A stretch of DNA of 64,000 nt from an uncultured Alphaproteobacteria bacterium (GCA_902577425.1 CACGZD010000002.1:89269-153268), one strand, 5' to 3'. Positions 1 through 11,187 are shown, counted from the stretch's first letter. Program-made: numbers and translations. The notes: generated by a model from the sequence alone, not told the origin.

Positions 1-2
1 CT

Positions 3-911
3 ATGGTTGATTGGAGGCCTATTCTTGGAACTATACCACCATTAACTAACGAAGATTGGATTGCAGTTTTTAATCAATATAAAGATTCTCCTGAATTTAA
101 AATAGTAAATAAAAACATGGGACTGAATGACTTTAAGTATATTTTTTGGTGGGAATGGTTTCATAGATTTTTTGCAAGATTTTTAGGTTTGGTATTCATT
201 ATTCCTTTAATTATTTTTATGTTTCAAAAAAAAATCTCAAAAAAACTTTTTTTTAGCTTGGTAATTTTGTTTTGTTTTGGACTATTTCAAGCAGTAGTGG
301 GTTGGTGGATGGTAAAAAGTGGTCTAACTGACAATCCTTATGTTAGTTCTTATAGGCTAGCATTTCATTTAACCAATGCAGTAATTATCTTATCTATTTT
401 ATTGTGGTTAACTTTAGATGCATATTACTTTCAGTCAACTAATTTTCTGCCCAAAAATAAAATGCAAAATTTTATCCTAATGCTAATTTGTTTAATTTTT
501 GTAACTATTATATCTGGTGCTTTTATGGCAGGATCTCATGCAGGACAGTCTTTTAATACTTTTCCATATATGAATGACCAATTAATACCCGAAGGTTATT
601 TTATCAAAGAGTATGGATATAAAAATTTCTTTGAAAATGTAGTAACTATAAACTTTAATCATAGGTGGTTAGCGACAATAACTTTTACGATTATTATATT
701 TTTTTTGATTTATAATTTTTTAACAAAAAAGTTTCATCGTTACAATTTTCATATGTTGATCATTTTTTTGCTTGCTATATTGCAGTTTTTGTTAGGAATT
801 TTAACACTTTTATCAAATGTAGAAGTAATTTTAGCAAGTTTACATCAAGTCAACTCAATGCTATTACTTGCTTCAATTATATTTTTTTATCATTCTATTA
901 AAAAACAATGA
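3..911 (+). CDS. ctaA: Heme A synthase (COX15/CtaA family), 5' end probably cut by the window edge
   Basis: Multi-TM protein with VDWRPILGTIPPLT, WEWFHRFFARFLG, GAFMAGSHAGQSFNTFP and FNHRWLA typical of COX15; ORF begins at base 3 without an N-terminal TM region. Confidence 0.92.
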   Translation: MVDWRPILGTIPPLTNEDWIAVFNQYKDSPEFKIVNKNMGLNDFKYIFWWEWFHRFFARFLGLVFIIPLIIFMFQKKISKKLFFSLVILFCFGLFQAVVGWWMVKSGLTDNPYVSSYRLAFHLTNAVIILSILLWLTLDAYYFQSTNFLPKNKMQNFILMLICLIFVTIISGAFMAGSHAGQSFNTFPYMNDQLIPEGYFIKEYGYKNFFENVVTINFNHRWLATITFTIIIFFLIYNFLTKKFHRYNFHMLIIFLLAILQFLLGILTLLSNVEVILASLHQVNSMLLLASIIFFYHSIKKQ

Positions 912-1585
912 AAATAATAACTGTTTTATTAATATCTTTTTTATCTTTTACAGTTCACAGTTTTCCATTGCCGAAAGAAAATAAAGCAACATATGATGTA
1001 ATTAGAAAAAATAAAGTTATTGGTAGTATTGAAACTACTTTTAACAATCAAGATTCAATATTAGAAATTACTACTGTTGTAGATATTGAAGTTAAGGTGC
1101 TTTTTGTAACTGCGTATGAATTTTACCAAACTTCTAAAGAAACTTGGGTAGATAATGAATTTATTAAAATTGAAGGTTATGCTGATTTTGAAGATGAAAG
1201 AGAATATTTTATCAAAGGTGAAGATGTGGATAATATTTTTTTAGCTTCTGGCATGGATGGAGAATTAAAACTAGATAAATCAATTTTACCTTTAAATTAT
1301 TGGAATAAGGAGATTTTGAAACAAAACAAAATTTTTGATACTCAAAAAGGTATTGTTAGGGAAATTCAAGTTACAAAACTAAAAGATGAAGAAATAAAGA
1401 TTAATGATAAAAAAATCGTAGCAGAAAAGTATTTATTAAATGCAACAACTCATCCAAAAGATAAGGGGCCATTCCCAGAATATACTTTATGGTATGCAAA
1501 AAATGAAGAATTATTAAAATTTAGATTTATAAATTGGAAAGATAAAAAAGAAGTAATCACTATTAGAAATAATTGGGATCAATAA
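908..1585 (+). CDS. DUF6134-like exported protein
   Basis: Signal peptide; ATYDVIRKNKVIGS start and YWN.../TQ-G pattern recalled from DUF6134; ATGA overlap with ctaA. Confidence 0.6.
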   Translation: MKIITVLLISFLSFTVHSFPLPKENKATYDVIRKNKVIGSIETTFNNQDSILEITTVVDIEVKVLFVTAYEFYQTSKETWVDNEFIKIEGYADFEDEREYFIKGEDVDNIFLASGMDGELKLDKSILPLNYWNKEILKQNKIFDTQKGIVREIQVTKLKDEEIKINDKKIVAEKYLLNATTHPKDKGPFPEYTLWYAKNEELLKFRFINWKDKKEVITIRNNWDQ

Positions 1586-2341
1586 TTGAAAACTGTATGG
1601 ATTTCAGGCGCCTCAACGGGAATAGGCTTTGCAACTGCAAAAAAATTTTTAGATAACAAATGGAAGGTTATAATTTCATCTAGTAATTATGAAAAACTAA
1701 TATTAGCCAAAAAAGAATTGCTAAAATCTGAGAATAAAGAATTATATTCTTACAAATGTGATATCTCAGATAGAAATCAAGTTACTAAAACTGTTAACCA
1801 AATTACAAAAGAAATAGGAAATATCAATCTAGCTATTTTAAATGCAGCGGCATATACACCAAATAAAGAACAGGTTTTTTCAATTCAAAATTTTGAAAAA
1901 TTAATAGATGTCAATCTTAAAGGAACTTTATTTTGTATTGAAAGCCTAATTAATAATATGAAAAATAATCAAAATCACATTGCTATAATGGCTTCTCCAG
2001 TAGGGTATAGAGGATTGCCTACAGGTGCTGCTTATGGATTAACAAAAGCTGGATTAATAAATTTAGCTGAAAGTCTTTTTTTTGATCTCAAAAAGAAAAA
2101 AATAAAAATAAGTCTTATAAACCCAGGATTTATAGAATCAGAATTAACAAAATTAAATTCTTTTCCTATGCCTTTTCTTAAATCTGCAGACTATGCTGCT
2201 GAAAAAATATATATAGGTCTAACTGGTAAATACAAATTCGAAATTTTTTTTCCATGGTTTTTTATAATCATTTTAAAACTATTCAGGATACTACCTTATA
2301 AATTATATTTTTTCTTAATAAGTAAATTTACAAAATTATAA
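1586..2341 (+). CDS. SDR family oxidoreductase
   Basis: GASTGIGFA nucleotide-binding motif, YGLTKAG active site; TTG start. Confidence 0.88.
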   Translation: MKTVWISGASTGIGFATAKKFLDNKWKVIISSSNYEKLILAKKELLKSENKELYSYKCDISDRNQVTKTVNQITKEIGNINLAILNAAAYTPNKEQVFSIQNFEKLIDVNLKGTLFCIESLINNMKNNQNHIAIMASPVGYRGLPTGAAYGLTKAGLINLAESLFFDLKKKKIKISLINPGFIESELTKLNSFPMPFLKSADYAAEKIYIGLTGKYKFEIFFPWFFIIILKLFRILPYKLYFFLISKFTKL

Positions 2342-2350
2342 AATTTTAAT

Positions 2351-3397
2351 TTATATTTCTCCCACATAAATTCCTAAACCTTGAGCAACTTTAATTAGAG
2401 GATCACTGACATTTATTGTTTTTGATTGCCCTGCTATTGAATCTAAATCTATATCTGTAACACCTCTATTTTTCCATACAACTATTCTATTAAATTTTTC
2501 TTTTGCAATTAAATCAACTGCATAAACTCCAAAAGCACTAGCTATTAATCTATCTCGATGAGTAGGTTGAGCCCCTCTCTGAACATGACCTAATACAGTC
2601 ACTCTAGTTTCTGAGTCTGTTAGTTTATAAATTTCATCACCTAAATAAGTACCTATTCCACCTAAACGAACTTGTCCGTCTACAAATTTTACTGTAGCTT
2701 TTGAGCCATCTTCTTTTTTTACTGCTTCAGCAACAACAATTAGAGCATGATTTCTTCCTTGGGTGCGAATATTATCTATATGATCTGCAATCTTTTTTAA
2801 TGAATAAGGTATTTCAGGAATTAAAATGACATCAGCGCCTCCAGCTATACCTGAATTTAAAGCGATATGTCCAGCGTCTCTTCCCATTACTTCTAAAATC
2901 ATTGCTCTACGGTGACTTGCCGCAGTAGGCTGTAACATATCTAAAGCATTAGTAGCAACATCAACTGCTGTATCATACCCAATTGAAAGATCATTATCCT
3001 TAACATCATTATCGATAGTTTTTGGTATGCCTACAAAATTTATACCTCCTTTTTTAGTTAATTTTTGAAGTATTTTCATACTACCATCTCCACCAATTCC
3101 AATTAAAGCATCAAGTTCCAATTTTTTAAAACCTTCTAGAACTTTTTCTTCAGAAGCGTTCCCTTTATTATTAGTTCCCAAGAACGTTCCTCCCATTCTC
3201 ATTAGATTACCATCAAAATGTTTAGTCGTTAATTCTATAACATCCATAGGGTTTTTTTGTAATCCTAAGGTTCCATCTCTAATTCCAAAAACTTTCCACT
3301 GATACTCATTTATTGCTCTTAAGGTTGCAGCTCTAACTACTGCGTTTAAACCACCACAATCTCCACCACTAGTCAAAATACCTATTTTTTTTACCAT
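2351..3397 (-). CDS. pfkA: 6-phosphofructokinase (PfkA family)
   Basis: GILTSGGDCGGLNA, GIGGDGS, PKTIDND, EVMGRDAGHIAL motifs. Confidence 0.92.
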   Translation of the reverse strand: MVKKIGILTSGGDCGGLNAVVRAATLRAINEYQWKVFGIRDGTLGLQKNPMDVIELTTKHFDGNLMRMGGTFLGTNNKGNASEEKVLEGFKKLELDALIGIGGDGSMKILQKLTKKGGINFVGIPKTIDNDVKDNDLSIGYDTAVDVATNALDMLQPTAASHRRAMILEVMGRDAGHIALNSGIAGGADVILIPEIPYSLKKIADHIDNIRTQGRNHALIVVAEAVKKEDGSKATVKFVDGQVRLGGIGTYLGDEIYKLTDSETRVTVLGHVQRGAQPTHRDRLIASAFGVYAVDLIAKEKFNRIVVWKNRGVTDIDLDSIAGQSKTINVSDPLIKVAQGLGIYVGEI

Positions 3398-3458
3398 AAG
3401 GGGGTATTATACTATGTAGTAATTTAAAAAAATATTTTTTGCAGTTAATTTTCAAAAA

Positions 3459-3656
3459 ATGACAGAAAATCGATTAATTGACCAACTAAAAGAACTGGAG
3501 CAAGAACATCGTGATTTAGATGAGGTTCTCATACAGCTTCAAGAAAAACAAACTATCGATTTCCAGCAAATTCAAAGGTTAAAAAAAAGAAAACTAATTC
3601 TTAAAGATAAGATAATTTTTCTAAAAAATAAAATTGAACCTGATATTATTGCGTAA
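3459..3656 (+). CDS. YdcH family (DUF465) protein
   Basis: Small coiled-coil protein with L..EH..LD...L and LKKRKL.LKDKI pattern. Confidence 0.75.
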   Translation: MTENRLIDQLKELEQEHRDLDEVLIQLQEKQTIDFQQIQRLKKRKLILKDKIIFLKNKIEPDIIA

Positions 3657-4281
3657 ATGAAGAGAAATATTTTTTAAATTTTATTGATTTTAATAAAAAT
3701 TCTGAAAAATTTTTAGTTTTGTTTTTTAATTTGGGAATTAATGAAACTTTTTTTAAATTTTTTTCTAAAAAATTAACAGTTTCTTGATAATTATCATTGT
3801 TTATGAAGTGGGAAATAGTAGAAGTATAAATTGTAGCCAAAATCATCCTTTTAGAATAGAAATTAAAATCAGTTGAATTATCACCTGCAAGAAACCAAAT
3901 TTGATCAACTGTTTTATATAAATTTTTGTAAGCAATTCTATAATTAAATGGAAGCAATAAATGTATAAAAGTTTTTTTTACTAATATTTTTTCTTTCAAC
4001 ATTATACTAAGTCTCAATTTAACTAATTCTCTTACTCTTTCATGAGTTCTTAAACGAATTAAATTTATTTTTTTTGAATTTTTTGTCATTTTGAGATTTA
4101 TTTCTTCCAAATACATATCAATTAAAGTTTTATAACCTTCAGGAAACAAAGCATTAATCTCTTCATTACTAAACTTAGATGTTTTAGAATAATTAAAAAA
4201 AAGTTGATCATTCCAACCATCCTTGATTACTAAGGCTTTAATATCTTTTAATATTTTGTTTCTAGTTAGAATTAGGCTCAT
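3646..4281 (-). CDS. COQ9 family ubiquinone biosynthesis protein
   Basis: TetR-like N-terminus followed by R..ERVRELV..RL and YKTVDQIWFLAGDNSTDFNFYSKR. Confidence 0.85.
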   Translation of the reverse strand: MSLILTRNKILKDIKALVIKDGWNDQLFFNYSKTSKFSNEEINALFPEGYKTLIDMYLEEINLKMTKNSKKINLIRLRTHERVRELVKLRLSIMLKEKILVKKTFIHLLLPFNYRIAYKNLYKTVDQIWFLAGDNSTDFNFYSKRMILATIYTSTISHFINNDNYQETVNFLEKNLKKVSLIPKLKNKTKNFSEFLLKSIKFKKYFSSFTQ

Positions 4282-4825
4282 TATTATCTTTCTTATCTTT
4301 ATTTTGATTTTTCCAAAAATCTTCTATTTCTTCAGAAAATCCAAATGCTTTTTCATCAACTAAGCGACTTGTATACAAAATTCCCATTAAATGATCATAC
4401 TCATGTTGAACAACTCTTGCTTCTAAACCCTCAGCTTCTTTTTTTATAATATTGCCATTCATATCAAGCCCTTCATATTTAATCTTTTTATAGCGCTTCA
4501 CTAGGCCCAACATACCTGGGATAGATAAGCATCCTTCCCATTGTTCATCAGTTTCATTTGTAATTTTGCTTATTTTTGGATTAATTAAAGCTGTAATTTT
4601 TATTTCATTATTTTCATCACCATCTTCATTAAAAGTTCTAAAAATCATAATTTGTTTATTTATATAAACTTGAGGGGCAGCTAATCCTATTCCTTTTGCG
4701 TCTATCATCGTCTCAGACATATCATATATAATTTTTTTGATTTCATTATCTGGAATATTTTGTACAGGATTAGTTTTTTCCAATAAAATTGGATGACCCA
4801 AGCGAGAAATTTTAAGAATTGACAT
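4262..4825 (-). CDS. def: Peptide deformylase
   Basis: GIGLAAPQV, EGCLSIPG, VQHEYDHLMG motifs. Confidence 0.96.
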   Translation of the reverse strand: MSILKISRLGHPILLEKTNPVQNIPDNEIKKIIYDMSETMIDAKGIGLAAPQVYINKQIMIFRTFNEDGDENNEIKITALINPKISKITNETDEQWEGCLSIPGMLGLVKRYKKIKYEGLDMNGNIIKKEAEGLEARVVQHEYDHLMGILYTSRLVDEKAFGFSEEIEDFWKNQNKDKKDNNEPNSN

Positions 4826-4936
4826 AAGTTCTTATATAAAACCTAGGATTTATTTTAAATAAATAAATTTGAATATTTGCAAAAAATATAACATTATGTT
4901 ACATAGCTGGCGTTTTTCATTAAATGAAAGAGACAT

Positions 4937-5137
4937 ATGACCTTAACTGTAAATGTAAAAGATAACAATATTGAACAAGCTCTTAGAAGCATGAAAAAAA
5001 AACTTCAAAGAGAGGGTTTGTTTAAAGAAATGAAATTAAGAAAACATTATGAAAAACCTTCTTTAAAAAGAGCAAGGGAAAAAGAAGAAAATATAAGAAG
5101 AGCAAGAAAAACTGCTAGACAAAGACTTAACGATTAA
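4937..5137 (+). CDS. rpsU: 30S ribosomal protein S21
   Basis: Small basic protein; [15 protein letters not shown] and RKHYEKPS motifs. Confidence 0.93.
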   Translation: MTLTVNVKDNNIEQALRSMKKKLQREGLFKEMKLRKHYEKPSLKRAREKEENIRRARKTARQRLND

Positions 5138-5138
5138 A

Positions 5139-6530
5139 TTAATTTAAAGCTTTAACTATACCCTCACACATTTTTTTAGCATCACCAAAAAGCATAGTTG
5201 TATTATCTCTATAGAATAGCTCATTATCTACTCCCGAATAACCAGTTGCCATAGATCTTTTGATAAAAAGAACTGTTCCAGATTTTTCAACGTCTAATAT
5301 AGGCATACCATAGATAGGTGAAGTTTGGTCAGTTTTTGCTGCTGGGTTGGTTACATCATTTGCACCTATAACAAAAGATACTTCAGTCATTGGAAAATCA
5401 TGGTTTATTTCATCTAATTCTAAAACCTCTTCATAAGGTACATTAGCTTCAGCTAATAAAACATTCATATGACCAGGCATCCTGCCTGCTACTGGATGTA
5501 TAGCATATCTAACATTAATTCCTTCTTTTTTTAAAATGTCACCCATTTCTCTAAGGGCATGTTGAGCCTGAGCAACAGCCATACCATATCCAGGCACAAT
5601 AATTACAGAGTCTGCATTTTTTAAAATATATGCAGCATCTTCTGCATTTCCTTGTTTAACAACTTTATCTGAATTATCTCCTTTTACTGCTCCTGATTGC
5701 TCCCCTCCAAAACCTCCAAGTACTACACTAATTATTGAGCGATTCATTCCCTTACTCATTATGTAACTCAAAATAGCTCCAGAAGCTCCAACTAAAGCTC
5801 CAGTTATAATTAATAAGTTATTAGATAGTGTAAATCCAATACCGCATGCAGCCCATCCAGAATAGGAATTTAACATTGAAATTACTACTGGCATATCAGC
5901 TCCACCTATAGGAATTACAACTAAAAAACCTAAAATAATTGAAACTATTACAATTGACCAAAAAATACTTGGCGATTGATCTATAACAAAGAAAACAATT
6001 AATAAAATAATGAATAAAAATATTATTGCATTAATTGAATGTTGAAATTTAAAAACTATAGGTTGGCCAGATATTGTGCCTTGAAGCTTTCCAAAAGCCA
6101 GTATAGATCCTGAAAAAGTTATAGCTCCAACAAAAGTTCCTATACTCATTTCTATAAGACTGCTTGATGCTATATAACCTTTTTCTCCTATATTAAATGA
6201 AACAGGATCATAAAATGCTGCAGCAGCAACAAAAACAGCTGCTAAACCGACTAAACTATGAAATGCAGCAACTAATTGCGGTAATGCAGTCATTTCAATT
6301 TTAAGAGCTATAAATGTTCCTATTAATCCTCCTACTAAAACTGCAGCACCTATTTCTGTATAACTTAAAACACTTTTAAACATCAAAGTGGTGATTATTG
6401 CTATTACCATTCCTGCAATCCCAAATATATTTCCTCTACGAGATGATTCTGGATGAGAAAGACCTCTTAAAGCAAAAATGAAAAGTAATGCTGAGACTAA
6501 ATATAAAATTGCTACTAAATTATTAGACAT
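5139..6530 (-). CDS. pntB: NAD(P) transhydrogenase subunit beta
   Basis: TM region plus VKQGNAEDAAY, VPGYGMAVAQAQH, AIHPVAGRMPGHMNVLLAEA. Confidence 0.97.
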   Translation of the reverse strand: MSNNLVAILYLVSALLFIFALRGLSHPESSRRGNIFGIAGMVIAIITTLMFKSVLSYTEIGAAVLVGGLIGTFIALKIEMTALPQLVAAFHSLVGLAAVFVAAAAFYDPVSFNIGEKGYIASSSLIEMSIGTFVGAITFSGSILAFGKLQGTISGQPIVFKFQHSINAIIFLFIILLIVFFVIDQSPSIFWSIVIVSIILGFLVVIPIGGADMPVVISMLNSYSGWAACGIGFTLSNNLLIITGALVGASGAILSYIMSKGMNRSIISVVLGGFGGEQSGAVKGDNSDKVVKQGNAEDAAYILKNADSVIIVPGYGMAVAQAQHALREMGDILKKEGINVRYAIHPVAGRMPGHMNVLLAEANVPYEEVLELDEINHDFPMTEVSFVIGANDVTNPAAKTDQTSPIYGMPILDVEKSGTVLFIKRSMATGYSGVDNELFYRDNTTMLFGDAKKMCEGIVKALN

Positions 6531-6853
6531 TAATTTTCTTTTTTTATTTTATTTTTTTTCTTAAACATTGATAGCATTCTATAAGTAACAATAAACCCAC
6601 CAAAAATATTGATAGAAGCAAGGGTTACTGCAATTATTCCAAAAATTTTTGAAATATCAAAACCTACAGGACCAGCAGCTAATATTGCTCCAACAATAAT
6701 TACACTTGAAATAGCATTAGTAACTCCCATTAATGGACTATGTAGAGCAGGAGTAACTGACCAAACAACATAATATCCTATAATACAGGCAAGAAAAAAT
6801 ACTGTTAAACCTATAACAAAAACATCATTACTATGAGCGACTATGGTATCCAT
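6530..6853 (-). CDS. pntAb: NAD(P) transhydrogenase subunit alpha, membrane part (PntAb)
   Basis: 3-TM protein with [17 protein letters not shown] between pntB and pntAa. Confidence 0.95.
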   Translation of the reverse strand: MDTIVAHSNDVFVIGLTVFFLACIIGYYVVWSVTPALHSPLMGVTNAISSVIIVGAILAAGPVGFDISKIFGIIAVTLASINIFGGFIVTYRMLSMFKKKNKIKKEN

Positions 6854-6854
6854 A

Positions 6855-7976
6855 TTATTTAAAATTTTCTAATTTTATATCACCTTCATGAGATAAAATT
6901 ACTGAGTTCATTATTTCATCATTCCAATCAATTTTGATTTTTTTTTCATCTTGATTAATTAAAATATTTAAAAAATTAACAATATTTTTTGCGTACAATG
7001 AAGAAGCATCCTTTGCTACTCTTCCGGGTACATTAGTATATCCTAAAATTTGAACACCTTTGTGATTTACAATTTCTCCAATTTTACTAAGAGGGCAGTT
7101 TCCACCTGACTCCACTGCTAAATCAACAATTATGGATCCATTGGCCATAGATTCCACCATTTTTTCTGTAACTAAAATGGGAGCTTTTTTCCCAGGTATT
7201 AAAGCAGTACAAATAATGATATCCTGTTTGGAAATAGTTTCTGCAATTAAAAGAGATTGCTTTTCTTTATATTCTTTGCTCATTTCTTTTGCATATCCTT
7301 CCGAAGTTTCAGATTGTTTTGACTCTTCATCTTCAACCATAATAAATTTTGCACCTAAACTTTCTACCTGCTCTTTCGTTGCACTTCTGACATCAGTAGC
7401 AGAAACAACTGCTCCTAATCTTTTTGCTGTTGCTATAGCTTGCAAACCCGCTACACCAACACCTAAAATCATTACTTTTGCTGGATTAACTCTTCCAGCA
7501 GCTGTCATCATCATTGGAAAAGCTTTTTTAAACTTTTCAGCAGCATCAATTACAGCTTTATATCCAGCTAAATTAGCTTGAGAAGAAAGAACATCCATGC
7601 TTTGAGCTCTACTAATACGAGGAATTAATTCCATACAACAAGAGGTAATTTTGTTTTCTTTTAATGCTTCAAAATGACTTTTATTTTCATAAGGGTTCAA
7701 AAGCCCTATTAATATAGCACCAGGTTTCATATTTTTAATATCTTGTTTACTTGGTATTTTCACACAAAGACAAATATCTGCATTAAGACATTCAGCTCGA
7801 TTAACAATTCTTGCATTAGCTAGTTTATATAATTCATCATCATATCCAGATAGAATTCCTGCACCAGCTTCTATTAAAATTTCTGCTTTAAATCTTTCTA
7901 ATAACTTAATTGAATCAGGAGTAGAAGCAACTCTTTGTTCGTTTACATCATTCTCCTTTAAGATTGAAATTTGCAC
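6855..7976 (-). CDS. pntAa: NAD(P) transhydrogenase subunit alpha, soluble part (PntAa)
   Basis: [46 protein letters not shown]. Confidence 0.96.
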   Translation of the reverse strand: MQISILKENDVNEQRVASTPDSIKLLERFKAEILIEAGAGILSGYDDELYKLANARIVNRAECLNADICLCVKIPSKQDIKNMKPGAILIGLLNPYENKSHFEALKENKITSCCMELIPRISRAQSMDVLSSQANLAGYKAVIDAAEKFKKAFPMMMTAAGRVNPAKVMILGVGVAGLQAIATAKRLGAVVSATDVRSATKEQVESLGAKFIMVEDEESKQSETSEGYAKEMSKEYKEKQSLLIAETISKQDIIICTALIPGKKAPILVTEKMVESMANGSIIVDLAVESGGNCPLSKIGEIVNHKGVQILGYTNVPGRVAKDASSLYAKNIVNFLNILINQDEKKIKIDWNDEIMNSVILSHEGDIKLENFK

Positions 7977-7988
7977 GCCTTCTTATAA

Positions 7989-9323
7989 TTAGAGGTTAGA
8001 CAATTTCAAAGCTTTTTGTTGTCTTTTATTAAGTTCTTTTTCTTGGAAATTTTCAATCAAATTATTAAAAAGTCTATACCAATTTACTTCAGCTTTTAAA
8101 TGCATAAATACTGAACCTAATCCGACTGCTGCTCTATCCATAAATACAAATTCTTTAGGTGGTTTGATACCGCCTAGTTTTTTAAGCTCAGAATGGACCT
8201 CAGCTGCCACTTTAGCTCCATAAACACCATTATCACTCTCTTGTATTTTTTGAACTTTATCTTTCATTAAAGGGGAATATATAAATTTAGCCCATTTATT
8301 TAGAACTTCTATCTTTTTTTTTGAAATATCAGTAAAACCCCATTGTTCATAGGCCTCAACAATTTTTGTTTGATCATTTTTTTGAAGAGCAAAATATAGA
8401 TCTATAACGCCTTTAATAAACTTTCCTTTAAAAATCCTCATACAACCAAAATCAAATAGATTTACCGACAAGTTATTTTGTATAGTATAATTTCCTAAAT
8501 GAGGATCTCCATGTATGATACCATATTCATAAAAAGGTTTATACCAAGCATAAAACATATTTTTTGCAATTGTATTTCTGTCTTCTTTTTTTTCTTTTAT
8601 AAATTCTAAAATAGGCTTTCCTTCTAACCAGGTCATAGTAAGCAATCTTTTAGTTGATAGACTATCTATTACCTCAGGAACATGAACAAGCTCACTATCT
8701 GAAAATATATTACTAAATACTTTCATTAATTTTTTTTCTCTTACATAATCTAGCTCTTCTTTTAATCTTTCTGTAATTTCTTTATATATATCAGTTGTTT
8801 TAATTGCTTTATTATAAGATTGATAAATAGAAAAAATCATTTTTAATTGAGATAAATCAGCTGATACTGCAGATTCCATATCTGGATATTGAAGTTTACA
8901 AGCAACAACTTTATTATTTTCTATCAAAGCTTTGTGAACCTGACCTAATGATGCAGCTTTGCTAGCTTCTTTACCAAAACTATCAAAACTTTCTTGCCAT
9001 TTTGAAGACAATTCTGCAGCCATTCTTCTTTTAACAAATAGCCAACCCATTGATGGTGCATTAGATTGTAAATGTCTTAATTCTTCTACATATTCTGGAG
9101 GAAGTAAATCAGGTATAGTTGCAGATAGTTGAGCAACTTTCATTAAAGGTCCTTTAATTCCACCAAGAGCAGTTCTTATTTCTTCAGCATGCTTTTTCTT
9201 ATTTATCTTAACACCTAAATATTTTTGTGTAGCAAGTTTTGTTGCTAATTTTCCAACAACTCCTCCAACTTGAGCATATCTTTTGATTTGTTTTGGTAAA
9301 CTTTTGGATTCTAAATCTTTCAT
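7989..9323 (-). CDS. ABC1/AarF (UbiB-like) atypical kinase family protein
   Basis: KxGQ-like region (PLMKVAQL), AAASLGQVH-type ASLGQVHKA, HGDPHLGN, LFDFG. Confidence 0.9.
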   Translation of the reverse strand: MKDLESKSLPKQIKRYAQVGGVVGKLATKLATQKYLGVKINKKKHAEEIRTALGGIKGPLMKVAQLSATIPDLLPPEYVEELRHLQSNAPSMGWLFVKRRMAAELSSKWQESFDSFGKEASKAASLGQVHKALIENNKVVACKLQYPDMESAVSADLSQLKMIFSIYQSYNKAIKTTDIYKEITERLKEELDYVREKKLMKVFSNIFSDSELVHVPEVIDSLSTKRLLTMTWLEGKPILEFIKEKKEDRNTIAKNMFYAWYKPFYEYGIIHGDPHLGNYTIQNNLSVNLFDFGCMRIFKGKFIKGVIDLYFALQKNDQTKIVEAYEQWGFTDISKKKIEVLNKWAKFIYSPLMKDKVQKIQESDNGVYGAKVAAEVHSELKKLGGIKPPKEFVFMDRAAVGLGSVFMHLKAEVNWYRLFNNLIENFQEKELNKRQQKALKLSNL

Positions 9324-9332
9324 AAAATAATT

Positions 9333-11132
9333 TTAAATTTTTTCCAAATCATCTATAAAATTTTCAATAACTTTAATTCCTTTTTTCCAAAAATCAGAAT
9401 TAGAAGGATTTAAATGAAAAGGCCTTAGTAAATTTTTGTAATCTTTGGATCCGCCTGATTCTAAAAGAGTAATATATTTTTTATCAAAATTTGATAATCC
9501 TTCTTCATAAACCCCATAAAGAGAATTTACTAAACAATCTCCAAATGCATATGCATATACATAAAAAGGAGAATGAATAAAATGAGGAATATATGACCAG
9601 TAATACTTATATTCTTCTTCAAACTCTATTGAAGGACCAAGGCTTTCTTTTTGAACCTGTATCCAAATTGAGCAAATTTCTTCTGTTGATAATTCAGATT
9701 TTTTTCTTTGAAGATGAACTTTTTTTTCAAACTGATAAAAAGCTATTTGACGAACAACTGTATTAAGCATGTCCTCAACTTTATTTGCTAGTAATGCTTT
9801 CTTTTCCTTTAAATTTTTTTCATTTTTTAAAAGAGATTTAAATGTAAGCATTTCACCAAAAACGCTAGCAGTTTCAGCCAGTGTTAGAGGAGTGGAAGAA
9901 TTAAAATGTCCTTGCTTATTTGCTGATAAATATTGATGAACACCATGACCTAGTTCATGCGCTAATGTAGCTACATCTCTAGATTTACCCTGAAAGTTAA
10001 GCAAAATATACGGATGAACACTCGGAACAGTTGAGGCTGAAAAGGCTCCAGGTGATTTTCCGGTCATAACTGGTGCATGTATCCATGATTTTTCAAAAAA
10101 TATTTCAACAATTTTTCCAATTGATGGATTAAAGTCCGTATATGCTTTTGTAACAATTTTTCTTGCACTATCCCAAGTATATTGTTTTTTACTTTGAAAA
10201 GGTAAGGGTGCATTTCTATCCCAATATTTTAATTTTTTTAAACCAAACCATTTAGCTTTAATGGCATAATAACGATGAGATAATCTTTTATAAGAATCAC
10301 TCACTGTATTAGAAAGCGCATCAACAACTTTATCTTCTACAACATTGGATAGATTTCTTGCACTTACTGGATTAGGGAGTTTTCTCCATTCATCATTAAT
10401 TGATTTATCTTTTGCTAGTGTATTAGTAATAGTTGCAAATAAATTAATATTTTTTCCTAAAGTTTTTCCTACTGATTTTGCTGCTGTTTTTCTAGTAGAG
10501 GTTTTATTATCAGACAATAAATTTAATATTTCAGCGCTACTTAGAAGTTTATTTTTAAATGGAAATCTCAGAGCAGCTATTGTATCATCAAACAACCTAA
10601 TCCATGCACTAGAAGAAGTAAGGCTTTTATCTTGTAAAAGTTTTTCTAATTTTTTATCAAGTTGATAAGGTTTAAAAGATCTTCTATTTATTATCCAATT
10701 TTTATATTTTATTAATTTTTTTTCTTTAAAAAAAATTTTAATTTTTTTATCTGAAATTTGATTTAATTCTAAAGTAAAAAAAATTAGCATAGAAGAAAAT
10801 TTAGTAATTTTTTCTTGCATCTGTTGAAAAAAAATTTTGTTTTTTTCATTTTCTATATTTTCAGATACTAGCAGATGTGCATATGACAATATTTTATCCA
10901 TAATTTCATCAATCTTCTCTATTTCTTCAATTGCTTTTAATAATTTAATTGCAGATAGCTTAATTACTTTACCTTCATACTTTTTAGAGAATGATTTAGA
11001 TAATTTTTCAATAAGATTAAGATCTTTAAGTATCTTCCTAGAATTAATTGAGGAATATAAATCTCCTAAATTCCATATAGGAAGCGTATTATTAAGAACT
11101 TTTTGATTTGATTGCTTGTTTTTTTTTACCAT
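9333..11132 (-). CDS. pepF: M3 family oligoendopeptidase F
   Basis: HELGHGVH zinc motif, ~600 aa, PepF-like architecture. Confidence 0.92.
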   Translation of the reverse strand: MVKKNKQSNQKVLNNTLPIWNLGDLYSSINSRKILKDLNLIEKLSKSFSKKYEGKVIKLSAIKLLKAIEEIEKIDEIMDKILSYAHLLVSENIENEKNKIFFQQMQEKITKFSSMLIFFTLELNQISDKKIKIFFKEKKLIKYKNWIINRRSFKPYQLDKKLEKLLQDKSLTSSSAWIRLFDDTIAALRFPFKNKLLSSAEILNLLSDNKTSTRKTAAKSVGKTLGKNINLFATITNTLAKDKSINDEWRKLPNPVSARNLSNVVEDKVVDALSNTVSDSYKRLSHRYYAIKAKWFGLKKLKYWDRNAPLPFQSKKQYTWDSARKIVTKAYTDFNPSIGKIVEIFFEKSWIHAPVMTGKSPGAFSASTVPSVHPYILLNFQGKSRDVATLAHELGHGVHQYLSANKQGHFNSSTPLTLAETASVFGEMLTFKSLLKNEKNLKEKKALLANKVEDMLNTVVRQIAFYQFEKKVHLQRKKSELSTEEICSIWIQVQKESLGPSIEFEEEYKYYWSYIPHFIHSPFYVYAYAFGDCLVNSLYGVYEEGLSNFDKKYITLLESGGSKDYKNLLRPFHLNPSNSDFWKKGIKVIENFIDDLEKI

Positions 11133-11187
11133 TTCTTTAAATTAGATATAGTTCTATAATCTAGCCTTTGTAGGGAGGACAAGTAAT

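Noticed and set aside
4889-4901. TAACATTATGTTA palindrome upstream of rpsU
   Set aside because: Short AT-rich palindrome expected by chance at this base composition; no second copy noticed
7132-7581. 149-aa plus-strand ORF
   Set aside because: Fully antisense to pntAa, which has unmistakable motifs; composition is a mirror of the real gene
10345-11106. Two plus-strand ORFs (10345-10665, 10837-11106)
   Set aside because: Antisense inside the M3 peptidase gene; no recognisable domain or ribosome site
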